A stretch of 12,134 nt of DNA from RGIG8745 sp964554265 (GCA_964554265.1 CAZKOB010000112.1:1-12134), one strand, 5' to 3'. Counted from the stretch's first letter, positions 1 through 5,635 are shown. Notes: generated by a model not told the origin, from the letters alone. A program made the numbers and translations.

Positions 1-1
1 G

Positions 2-136
2 CAAACTAACAGCATAGATTTAACATACCCACAGGGTTTTAGGACTGACCCGTTATTTATGGAAATGCGGAAAAATCAGACTGTCAATCATACTCCAAGC
101 GGAAAATCCGCCCCCTTACCGATGTGTCGGTTGTGA
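2..136 (+). CDS. Possible C-terminal tail of a gene starting before the window
   Basis: One forward frame is open from the window edge to a TGA at 134-136, giving 44 residues with no start inside the window; the other two forward frames stop at once. Around residues 10-18 it reads PQGFRTDPL, which resembles the PYGFRADPF stretch of the M23 peptidase further right, so it might be a remnant of a related peptidase. The zinc-binding HxxxD and HxH motifs that should follow are absent. Its second half overlaps the cloverleaf inverted repeat at 86-144, which argues against ordinary coding there. An open run of this length is not rare by chance, so the call is weak. Alternatives are non-coding DNA or a decayed gene end. 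Confidence 0.25.
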   Translation, partial: QTNSIDLTYPQGFRTDPLFMEMRKNQTVNHTPSGKSAPLPMCRL

Positions 137-144
137 GTATGATT
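86..144. repeat. Cloverleaf-like inverted repeat (outer stem plus two inner hairpins)
   Basis: A perfect 10-bp inverted repeat, AATCATACTC (86-95) and GAGTATGATT (135-144), encloses two further perfect hairpins: GCGGA/TCCGC with an AAA loop (99-111) and ACCGA/TCGGT with a TGTG loop (118-131). As RNA or extruded single-stranded DNA this would fold into a three-way junction of 59 nt. It lies about 90 bp upstream of the M23 gene. I see no hammerhead core and no tRNA features. A role in mobile-element processing (origin of transfer or single-strand origin) or as a structured leader is inference only; the pairing itself is directly visible. Confidence 0.5.
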
Positions 145-223
145 ACCGGGTATGATTGCTTATGCAAGGTTAAAGTTCAGTGCTTTTCATCCGCTATATG
201 AAAGGTAGTGGAAGTTCTCTCCC

Positions 224-231
224 TACCTTTG
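224..231 (+). promoter_or_regulatory. Bacteroidota -7 promoter box for the M23 gene
   Basis: TACCTTTG matches the Bacteroidota -7 consensus TAnnTTTG exactly. No convincing -33 TTTG is seen about 20 bp upstream. The box ends only 5 nt before the ATG at 237, so transcription would begin at or next to the start codon, giving a leaderless or nearly leaderless message, unless the box is accidental. Confidence 0.4.
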
Positions 232-236
232 CCGGT

Positions 237-879
237 ATGAAAACAGTTTTTGTATTACCCGTGTTTCTGGTGTGCCTTTCCGCAAAGGCACAGTTCCATA
301 CCATTGCAAAGTGTCAACCGGTTTGTCGTATAGATACCAAAAAAAGACCTGCCCAAAGTGGAAAAGGTCTCTGATAAAAAGAAAGAAGCTGATTCTATGG
401 CAGGGAAGCTTCCTGCCTATGGGCATAGCGAGTGGGTACGGCGATACATAAGCGTGTCCTATCCGTTGAAGCGCATTGCCGTCACTTCACCCTACGGTTT
501 CCGTGCCGACCCTTTCAGCAAGAAGCGCAGGCGACACAATGGGATAGACCTGCGCGCGGAAAGTGAAGAAGCCTACGCCATGCTGTCGGGTATGGTAATC
601 AAGGTGGGACAGGACAAATGTTCGGGCAAGTTCGTCACCCTCCGCCATGGCGACTATACCGTCAGCTATTGCCACCTTTCCCAAGTGTTGGTTCTGCAAG
701 GAGCTTCTGTCATGCCCGGCGAGGTGATTGCCATTACCGGTAACACGGGGCGCAGTACCAACCCTCATTTGCACCTCACTTGCAAGCACCGTAGCCGCTA
801 CATCAATCCCGATATCCTCTTGCAGTTCATTCATGAAACGAAAGAGGAAGCGGTAACACAATTGGGCGTTTTGGAGTGA
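237..879 (+). CDS. M23/LytM peptidoglycan endopeptidase, split by a frameshift in an A7 run
   Basis: This is a predicted exported zinc metallopeptidase that cuts peptide cross-links in peptidoglycan. Such enzymes are common cargo of conjugative elements, where they may open the wall for the transfer machinery. The N-terminus (MKTVFVLPVFLVCLSAKAQ) is a signal peptide, starting at ATG 237. The catalytic domain has the zinc motif HNGIDL (HxxxD) and a PHLHL (HxH) motif, both intact. The two parts are in different frames. The first frame runs 237-374 and stops at TGA. The second is open to 879, and its first possible start is GTG 358, which lacks a signal peptide. Dropping one A from the run of seven at 339-345 joins them as ...DTKKDLPKVEKV..., a protein of 213 residues. 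Mutation, slippage or sequencing error would all fit. Confidence is high for the family and moderate for the reconstruction. Confidence 0.8.
339..345 (+). other. A7 run, frameshift site in the M23 gene
   Basis: Seven consecutive A residues mark where the signal-peptide frame and the peptidase frame must join. Six would keep the gene open. A translating ribosome would need a +1 shift here, and a polymerase would need to drop one A (or add two). Confidence 0.65.
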
Positions 880-899
880 TTTTTTATATTGTACTTTTG
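870..899 (+). promoter_or_regulatory. Possible rightward promoter antisense to ptuB
   Basis: TACTTTTG (892-899) matches TAnnTTTG, and a TTTG lies at 870-873, 18 bp upstream, where the -33 element belongs. It overlaps the end of the M23 gene. No forward gene follows: the transcript would run into the 3' end of ptuB in antisense. It may be an antisense RNA promoter, the leftover promoter of a lost gene, or chance. Confidence 0.3.
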
Positions 900-960
900 G
901 GGGAAGCAGGTTTTAACTGAATATCAATTAAATCCGAACAAGAAAATTCTATATAGGAAT

Positions 961-1580
961 TTAGCCAAGTTTTTTCTTCAAATACCAGACGACAATCCCA
1001 TTGAATGGCTTATATCGACCGTTATGGTCTTTTGTATCCCAGTGGTTTAATAGGTTTCTTATTTGAGTCGCCTTCCAACGCCTTTTTTTTGTAGTTGCTG
1101 GATAACCCCTTTCAAGGTGGACTTGCGATTGTTCTTCAACAAAGAATGGTTTAGATTGAGAATCTCATTTATTTCTGTATCATACTGTTCTATCTCACAC
1201 TTTATTGTCCCATCCTTAGTACTGTATGACAGTGTGTTGATGAAAGATTGGTCAAACAAGTTAAAGGAAACGTCATTGTTCCCTTTTGATTTGTCACAGT
1301 GGAATTCACAATCAATTGCACCGGGACAGCAAATCACCATGTTTCGGTAATCAAGTTGGCGGTTCTCATGCTTCTCTCTGCAAAGTATATGGTCGATTCG
1401 GGTCGTTTCGTTGCTGTTGCCGTCCTTGGCAGGAATCCGCCGCATACAGTATGCGCATATATAGCCCTGCTCTTTCAATAAGGAAGAACGTAATTCGGGT
1501 TTAGATTGGTAAGTCGCTCCGGGAGTCTGACGATAAGTAATCCATTTCCTAGGTTCCGTATTCTTATCAATTTTTCTCAT
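961..1580 (-). CDS. ptuB: PtuB-like HNH endonuclease (Septu defence), -1 frameshift in an A8 run
   Basis: This is the nuclease partner of the Septu anti-phage system (TIGR02646 family, also found with retron Ec78). PtuA is thought to hold or trigger it until infection, when it cleaves nucleic acid. The HNH core is visible: CAYC at residues 42-45, RIDH with H64, N80, and a CEFHCDKSKGN stretch (91-101). The ATG at 1580 overlaps the end of ptuA by 14 nt, so translation is probably coupled. In the starting frame the protein ends after 173 residues (stop at 1059-1061). The -1 frame then encodes 40 residues typical of the family C-terminus, including KPFNGIVVWYLKKKLG, ending at TAA 961-963. The switch point is the A8 run at 1083-1090. 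Shifting after residue 166 gives a 206-residue protein of near-normal family length. Family assignment is firm; whether full-length protein is made is unknown. Confidence 0.85.
1083..1090 (-). other. A8 slippery run in ptuB
   Basis: On the coding strand the codons read CAA AAA AAA GGC. This contains the heptamer A_AAA_AAA in the form X_XXY_YYZ, which suits -1 tandem slippage and places AGG next. That frame continues into the conserved C-terminus. The same tract could let RNA polymerase add one A, or could simply have lost one A by mutation or sequencing error. Confidence 0.55.
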
Positions 1581-2886
1581 CGTCCTCTACAATAGAAAAG
1601 TCCAACATAGCCTCGGCTTCGGCCAGCTCTGGCAATTTATCTCCAAAACGTGTTTGCATCTCATGTAAGAATGCACGGGCTTCTTCCGAATCGGAATCTA
1701 TTAAATCGAACAGTTTGCCCAGCTGGTTAGCTACCTCTTGTGCTCTTGGAGTTTGATTTAATATTACATCAGTTATTGTGGATGCATCCATGCCGTATGT
1801 TTGTCTTTCTTGGATATGATAGTTCTTATTGTCATAGTTCAACTGGTAAACTATATTGTCAGCATTATTTTCAATACTGGTCATTACCATTGGAGCATGG
1901 GTTGTCACTATGAACTGAATCATAGGAAAAGCATTATGCAGCCCTTGCAATACCCTTGCCTGAAGGGTAGGATGCAAGTGCATATCTATCTCATCAATCA
2001 ATACTGTTCCTTTTGTCAACAATGCAGATTGGGCACCATATAGACGACCGTTGAGCAAGGCGCAACGAAAGGCAATATCCGTAACGATATTCACCAAACG
2101 TCTGTAACCGTCTGACAGGTGGTCGGCATCTACTTCACGTCCATCGGAGAACACATAATACACCTTCCCCTGATTGTGTCGGATGTGCATATCCTGAATG
2201 ATACCACATCCCTTGCCATTGGTTCCCAAAGCATTGGCAATGGCTGTTCGTACCGTTTCTATTTCATGTAGATTCTTTTGCCCTTCTTGCAATATCAGCA
2301 GTCGTTTCAGCCAATAGCAGAAGAAACCGTCCCCGTTCAGGCACTCATAGTAACCAAAAGAGGTTTTCTGTGCATATTCCTTGAATTTGCTCGCATTGAT
2401 ACTCCGATTGGCATGGATGTCTTCTGTTGAGAAACTGCACCATACAGGCAATGCTTCATTGGTACTTAATATCGTCTTGGCGTAATTGCGGTAATTCTCG
2501 ATACCACTGATTAGGGCACGATTGTTTTTTTTGCTGTTTTTTTGGATGATATATTCTTCTTTTTTCTCTCCAGGAATGAAAAGCCCGTCTGACATTGCAA
2601 CTGCCGCATATTGACTGGAATCAGGAACAAAGTAAATCTTCACCGGCTGGCCGGGCTGGATGTTTCCGTTGACTATCTGTACGGTAAAATCGTCATCTCC
2701 CGGACTGATCCAGCGTGTATTCTCATCACTGTACCCTGCAAAAAAAGAACTCAATACATACTGACAAGCTTTTAAAACGGTTGTTTTTCCACTTGCATTA
2801 TCACCGATAAGCAGATTTATTCCAGACTTGAAGTTAATGTTCAAATCCGTGTAGCATCTAAAATGTTCCAGTCGTATCTGTTTCAT
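1567..2886 (-). CDS. ptuA: PtuA-like ABC/AAA ATPase of a Septu defence operon
   Basis: This is a 439-residue RecF/OLD-type ATPase that forms the sensor and regulator half of Septu with the HNH protein downstream. Visible motifs, numbered from ATG 2886, are Walker A GDNASGKTT (28-36), an ABC signature-like LSDGYRRL (S258), Walker B VLIDEIDMHLHP (D298, E299) and a switch His in FIVTTHAP. The C-terminal region rich in Glu and Ala (EEARAFLHEMQTRFG, then AEAEAMLDF) is typical of PtuA. An in-frame ATG at 2931 would add 15 residues. I prefer 2886 because a perfect -7 box lies between the two, and MKQIRLEHFRCYTDL is the usual N-terminal strand of such ATPases. The gene overlaps ptuB by 14 nt in an operon. 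No reverse transcriptase or retron RNA is visible, so this looks like a stand-alone Septu. Confidence 0.85.
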   Translation of the reverse strand: MKQIRLEHFRCYTDLNINFKSGINLLIGDNASGKTTVLKACQYVLSSFFAGYSDENTRWISPGDDDFTVQIVNGNIQPGQPVKIYFVPDSSQYAAVAMSDGLFIPGEKKEEYIIQKNSKKNNRALISGIENYRNYAKTILSTNEALPVWCSFSTEDIHANRSINASKFKEYAQKTSFGYYECLNGDGFFCYWLKRLLILQEGQKNLHEIETVRTAIANALGTNGKGCGIIQDMHIRHNQGKVYYVFSDGREVDADHLSDGYRRLVNIVTDIAFRCALLNGRLYGAQSALLTKGTVLIDEIDMHLHPTLQARVLQGLHNAFPMIQFIVTTHAPMVMTSIENNADNIVYQLNYDNKNYHIQERQTYGMDASTITDVILNQTPRAQEVANQLGKLFDLIDSDSEEARAFLHEMQTRFGDKLPELAEAEAMLDFSIVEDDEKN

Positions 2887-2918
2887 ACTATTATATGATT
2901 TCCTTTGATTTCTTACGG

Positions 2919-2926
2919 CAAAAATA
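2919..2926 (-). promoter_or_regulatory. -7 promoter box for ptuAB
   Basis: Read leftward, TATTTTTG matches TAnnTTTG. Transcription would start near 2912, leaving about 26 nt of leader before ATG 2886 and excluding the upstream ATG at 2931. No clear -33 TTTG is seen. Confidence 0.45.
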
Positions 2927-2968
2927 ATCATTTCAAAGAATAATATCTAAAAAAACACTCGTTAATCT

Positions 2969-2992
2969 CACGTAGTCTATAGTTCTACGGTG
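2969..2992. repeat. Imperfect palindrome upstream of the ptuAB promoter
   Basis: CACGTAG (2969-2975) pairs with CTACGGTG (2985-2992) apart from one extra base, around a 9-nt centre. It lies about 45 bp upstream of the ptuAB -7 box, a plausible operator position in the divergent control region. Confidence 0.35.
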
Positions 2993-3012
2993 ATTATTCC
3001 CGTATTCTTTCC

Positions 3013-3071
3013 CAATTTGAGATAGCAAATTGAAAAATACAAATTCTTTAATACTTTCATTTTGTAAAATG
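3013..3071. repeat. Two perfect palindromes between ptuAB and the rightward leader
   Basis: CAATTTG (3013-3019) and CAAATTG (3026-3032) form a perfect 7-bp inverted repeat around six bases. CATTTT-GT-AAAATG (3058-3071) is a second, with a 2-base centre. The second sits just before the -33 element of the rightward promoter at 3083. Operator sites are the natural reading; AT-richness makes chance palindromes more likely. Confidence 0.4.
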
Positions 3072-3082
3072 TATGCTAATTA

Positions 3083-3114
3083 TTTGCTTGTATGGGTATT
3101 GTTTACTATCTTTA
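3083..3114 (+). promoter_or_regulatory. Rightward promoter ahead of the leader-peptide region
   Basis: TTTG (3083-3086) and TATCTTTA (3107-3114), 20 bp apart, match the Bacteroidota -33/-7 pattern with one deviation (final A instead of G). Transcription would begin near 3121, about 45 nt before the short acidic reading frame at 3166. Confidence 0.45.
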
Positions 3115-3165
3115 TATTTTAATCAACCACTTAAAGGAAATAAAAACATAAATCAATATTTTTAT

Positions 3166-3234
3166 ATGGAAGACGACGATGAAAAAAACGACGACGACAA
3201 TCAAAAAATATTTTTGAAATTTTCTTTTTTTTGA
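3166..3234 (+). CDS. Possible 22-residue leader peptide
   Basis: ATG at 3166 opens a frame of 22 codons ending in TGA 3232-3234. The first half is highly acidic (MEDDDEKNDDD), and the second is Phe-rich (KIFLKFSFF). It sits about 45 nt after a credible promoter and about 50 nt before a strong hairpin, the usual position of a regulatory leader peptide. The AAGGAAA run upstream is too far away to be an ordinary ribosome site. No conserved family is recognised. It may be an unexpressed chance frame in this skewed, A-rich stretch. Confidence 0.35.
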   Translation: MEDDDEKNDDDNQKIFLKFSFF

Positions 3235-3280
3235 AGCTGGCGCATGGAGGAAAGATAAAAAGAAAAAGTTGCGCGAAAAA

Positions 3281-3334
3281 GAAAAAGAGAAACCCGGCCT
3301 CGCTGAAAGCAAAGTCGGGTGGGGAAATTTTTTC
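3281..3334 (+). terminator. Leader hairpin followed by a T run, possible attenuator
   Basis: ACCCGGC (3292-3298) pairs with GTCGGGT (3314-3320), one pair being G-T, with a small GCT/AGC helix in the loop (3302-3310). The flanking GAAAAA (3281-3286) can pair with TTTTTC (3329-3334). The six T residues at 3328-3333 follow the main stem by 7 nt, so it is not a textbook intrinsic terminator. Its place between a promoter plus leader peptide and the gene at 3452 suggests conditional read-through. Confidence 0.4.
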
Positions 3335-3343
3335 AAAGGAAGG

Positions 3344-3414
3344 GGGCCGCGCGATTTTGGTGGTGACATTTATGTCGGGAGCAACAAAAGTTAAAAGTGA
3401 AAGCCGGGCCGCGC
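3344..3414 (+). repeat. Direct repeat GGGCCGCGC, two copies
   Basis: GGGCCGCGC occurs at 3344-3352 and 3406-3414, 62 bp apart. It stands out in an otherwise A-rich, purine-skewed leader. Between the copies is a small palindrome, GACAT-TT-ATGTC (3364-3375). The second copy ends 4 bp before the -7 box of the gene at 3452, so it could be a regulator site. Confidence 0.4.
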
Positions 3415-3418
3415 AGAT

Positions 3419-3426
3419 TATCTTTG
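3419..3426 (+). promoter_or_regulatory. -7 promoter box for the small-gene pair
   Basis: TATCTTTG matches TAnnTTTG exactly. It lies 25 nt before ATG 3452, so transcription would begin near 3433. No strong -33 element is seen. This gives the pair a second promoter downstream of the leader hairpin. Confidence 0.5.
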
Positions 3427-3451
3427 CAGGTGAATTCAAAAATTTTAAGTC

Positions 3452-3676
3452 ATGACAAAATCAGAATCAAACATCGCTCACTATTTGGGGCAGGGAGTTC
3501 CTTCTGCAATTTTTGCAGATGACGTCGAGTATGAAAACTTGATTAATCTCGCAAAGACTGCACGTGCTTGTGAGACCGAACTGACAATTACACTCAGTGA
3601 GCAATCCGTTAAGGGGACAATTGACGAGGTGTGCAAAAAAGGCAAAGGCTATATCAAACTTGATTTCAGATTTTAA
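3452..3676 (+). CDS. Hypothetical protein, 74 residues
   Basis: I do not recognise this family. The product is small and soluble-looking, with no signal peptide or membrane segment. It starts MTKSESNIAHYL and ends in an alternating Gly/Lys/aromatic stretch (KKGKGYIKLDFRF) that would suit a beta-strand end. A helical middle (ENLINLAKTARACE) precedes a strand-like ELTITLSE. An exact -7 box 25 nt upstream and a second small gene 3 nt downstream suggest a real two-gene operon. It lies between the Septu operon and the integrase, so it is probably element-encoded. Possible roles such as transcription control, excision or counter-defence are guesses from position only. Confidence 0.65.
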   Translation: MTKSESNIAHYLGQGVPSAIFADDVEYENLINLAKTARACETELTITLSEQSVKGTIDEVCKKGKGYIKLDFRF

Positions 3677-3679
3677 CAT

Positions 3680-3880
3680 ATGAACAAAGAACAACTTATA
3701 GCAGATGCCCGCACCAAGTACTTTGACAAGTTCGTTGGCTGCTACATAGCACAGGACAAAGCGTGTCGTGAGAAATATCAGTCAGATTGGCTTGGCTTCA
3801 CTCCCGATGAAGCGATGGAGTTAGCCGATAAGATTGTCGATTGGCTCTACTCACCACACGAACAGACGGAGCAGGATTAG
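3680..3880 (+). CDS. Hypothetical protein, 66 residues
   Basis: The family is not recognised. The gene starts at ATG 3680, 3 nt after the stop of the preceding small gene, and is probably co-translated with it. The product is acidic and predicted to be mostly helical (MNKEQLIADARTKYFDKF, then PDEAMELADKIVDWLY), with two Cys and several Trp/Tyr, and no signal peptide. Its TAG (3878-3880) overlaps the TAA of the convergent integrase (3877-3879), so the two genes are tightly packed tail to tail. Small helical proteins beside integrases are sometimes excision factors or regulators, but nothing in the sequence proves that here. Confidence 0.65.
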   Translation: MNKEQLIADARTKYFDKFVGCYIAQDKACREKYQSDWLGFTPDEAMELADKIVDWLYSPHEQTEQD

Positions 3881-5370
3881 AACCCTTTCCCCTTTGTCCG
3901 CTCATACACCACCTCGCGGTCGGTGTCAACATTCTTGATTCGGAACTGCACGGCACATTTCTCAGGAATAGTGTCGGACAGTTTTTTTGCAAGTACGTCA
4001 ATCACCGCATCCACATTGTTGAAACCGATGTCACTAACTTCGGCAAGCACCTCGCCACGGAAATACGCCCTTGCATACACCATCATCTTGGGAGAGAGAC
4101 GGAACAGCCTGTCCTTAGGTTCATCAACATCTCGCGCCTCACCCTGCTTGCTCTTTGCCGTTGAGAAGAATATAAAATCAATCACTTTTGCGTTCAACTC
4201 CCATGCCGGAGTGAAATCAATCTTGATGTAGCCTCTTGTCACGGTGTGTCCGTGGCTGTGGTTCATGCCGAAAGCAACCTCGGCAATGGTCGCTCCGCAA
4301 TCATTCTGCGCAACTGTTCCCCACGTGTGACGGAATGTGTATGCGCTGTATCTCTCATGTCTCGGTATCCCCATACTCTTGCACACCTGCTTGATACCGC
4401 AGTTCACATTCGCGTTGAAGCTGTCCGGGTCGCAGAAACGCTTGTGGAAGTTGAACAGGTACGGGTCACTGTCATCAGCAAGATACTTGTCAACAATCGG
4501 CTGAATGATTGGCTCCACCCTCATCTCGATGTAGGCGTCATCCGTCCGCGTCTTTCTCGTCTTGGCTCTCTTGTAGCCAATCACTCCCTCATGGTAGTCC
4601 GTCTTCTTCAGTTCGTAGATGTCAATCGTGTTGATACCTGCAAGGCATAGAATCAGCATCGCCACATCTCGCGCCAGTTCGGGCAACGGGTCAATCATGC
4701 GTGTCTCCGGAAGCGGTGCGGAAAAGAACTTGCGGCATTCCTCCGGACTGATTGCTTTCTTCTCGGCTCGATCCGCTTGCGGAATCTTCACCTTGCCCCA
4801 CGGATTGGTCTTGATTCTGATGATGCCGTTGTCGTAGTCGTTCATCTCATCGACCGCAGCTCTGAACACCTGCCTCATGCACACCGGATACATCTCCTTT
4901 GCACGGTGCGTAACTTCCAACGACTTTATCCATCGGTTCATCTGCATCGAGGTCAGATGCCCGAACATGATTTGTGTCGTGCCGAAGAACCGCTCCATGT
5001 GCTGAAGAGCCAGTTTGTAGTTCTTGGAGTTCCTCAACTGCCCGTTGTCAATCATGCGGTCAATATGCTTCCGCGCATAATCGCTGAAACAGATGTCATC
5101 ATTGCCCTTTATCAGAAACTCCACCACCTCCGCGACTGTCCATTTGCTTATGTCCTTCCGGTTCAGACGCTCGTTGTAGTCCAAAATCCGCTCGGTGCAA
5201 TAGTTCAATACGAACGGGTCTTTAATCTCGTTCGTCTTGGTCAGCTCCTTTCGTGTGACCATCTTGTCAGTCTTGATGTACCCGTGGCTCCGGTTGTGGG
5301 TGACCCGGATATAGACCTGCGAGAATCCGTCTTTGCGCTCACCGCGCACAGTTGCTTTGAATGTTGCCAT
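3877..5370 (-). CDS. Tyrosine recombinase (integrase) with long C-terminal extension
   Basis: This is a 497-residue site-specific recombinase that would integrate and excise the element. The N-terminal ~70 residues resemble the Bacteroidota Arm DNA-binding domain (VYIRVTHNRSHGYI), followed by a SAM-like core-binding domain (about 90-190) and the catalytic domain. Visible active-site positions are N247 in LAGINTID, where most relatives have the first Arg; R347 in YTFRHTW; H371; and nucleophile Y381 in TRGYIKID. Loss of the first Arg is known in CTnDOT-type integrases, so it need not mean inactivity. About 116 residues follow the catalytic Tyr, far more than usual, and form an extra C-terminal region of unknown role. 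GTACAC boxes lie 80-146 bp upstream of its start. It reads away from ppdK, as expected for an integrase at an element end. Confidence 0.88.
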   Translation of the reverse strand: MATFKATVRGERKDGFSQVYIRVTHNRSHGYIKTDKMVTRKELTKTNEIKDPFVLNYCTERILDYNERLNRKDISKWTVAEVVEFLIKGNDDICFSDYARKHIDRMIDNGQLRNSKNYKLALQHMERFFGTTQIMFGHLTSMQMNRWIKSLEVTHRAKEMYPVCMRQVFRAAVDEMNDYDNGIIRIKTNPWGKVKIPQADRAEKKAISPEECRKFFSAPLPETRMIDPLPELARDVAMLILCLAGINTIDIYELKKTDYHEGVIGYKRAKTRKTRTDDAYIEMRVEPIIQPIVDKYLADDSDPYLFNFHKRFCDPDSFNANVNCGIKQVCKSMGIPRHERYSAYTFRHTWGTVAQNDCGATIAEVAFGMNHSHGHTVTRGYIKIDFTPAWELNAKVIDFIFFSTAKSKQGEARDVDEPKDRLFRLSPKMMVYARAYFRGEVLAEVSDIGFNNVDAVIDVLAKKLSDTIPEKCAVQFRIKNVDTDREVVYERTKGKGF

Positions 5371-5450
5371 CTCTTCCGTGTTCCTATTGATTGTTATTTT
5401 TGAATTGTTGAAAAATCTCTATCAGCCGATAACTCCGCGATTTGCAATCA

Positions 5451-5516
5451 GTACACCGACTTGTACACCGCTGTACACCGCCATCTGAAAAGTGTGTACA
5501 CATTTGTACACTTTTC
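5451..5516. repeat. GTACAC box array with nested inverted repeat, upstream of the integrase
   Basis: GTACACCG occurs three times as direct repeats (5451, 5463, 5473). Two further GTACAC cores lie at 5496 and 5506. Several starts are 10-12 bp apart, about one helical turn. The last two sit inside a perfect 9-bp inverted repeat, GAAAAGTGT (5487-5495) and ACACTTTTC (5508-5516). Placed just behind the integrase start, these are best read as arm-type integrase sites or operator sites near the element end. Confidence 0.6.
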
Positions 5517-5575
5517 CACGCATTTGGCTACACAAAGTGATGCCAAGTGAACGAACCGTCCAAGAATACAATAGA

Positions 5576-5606
5576 CTGTAACGTCCTTTTTATCGGAGCA
5601 TTACAG
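5576..5606 (-). terminator. Hairpin after ppdK, likely terminator
   Basis: Read leftward, CTGTAATG pairs with CGTTACAG (one G-T pair), then after a bulged C the inner TCC pairs with GGA around an 8-nt loop. It lies 30 nt beyond the ppdK stop. No strong U run follows, so termination efficiency is uncertain. Confidence 0.45.
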
Positions 5607-5635
5607 CCTAACTATAAGGTAATGTAAAGTATCGC

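Noticed and set aside
3112..3439. Overlapping minus-strand frames of 85 and 102 residues
   Set aside because: They are Phe/Lys/Ser-rich products of the purine-skewed leader read backwards, with no domain or promoter.
961..3450. Retron-associated Septu (retron Ec78 type)
   Set aside because: No reverse transcriptase or msr/msd-like RNA is visible beside ptuAB within the window.
3231..3455. A 74-codon frame starting at TTG, overlapping the leader stop and sharing ATGA with the next gene
   Set aside because: The overlaps look like coupling, but the frame covers the hairpin, the direct repeats and the -7 box. It has no ATG near its start, and its Lys-rich composition simply follows the purine skew. 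Minus-strand frames here are open too.
4777..5403. A 208-residue open frame on the plus strand
   Set aside because: Antisense shadow of the integrase, with no domain or start context.
5451..5516. CRISPR array
   Set aside because: The repeats are only 6-8 bp with 2-15 bp between them and no Cas genes; they fit protein-binding boxes instead.
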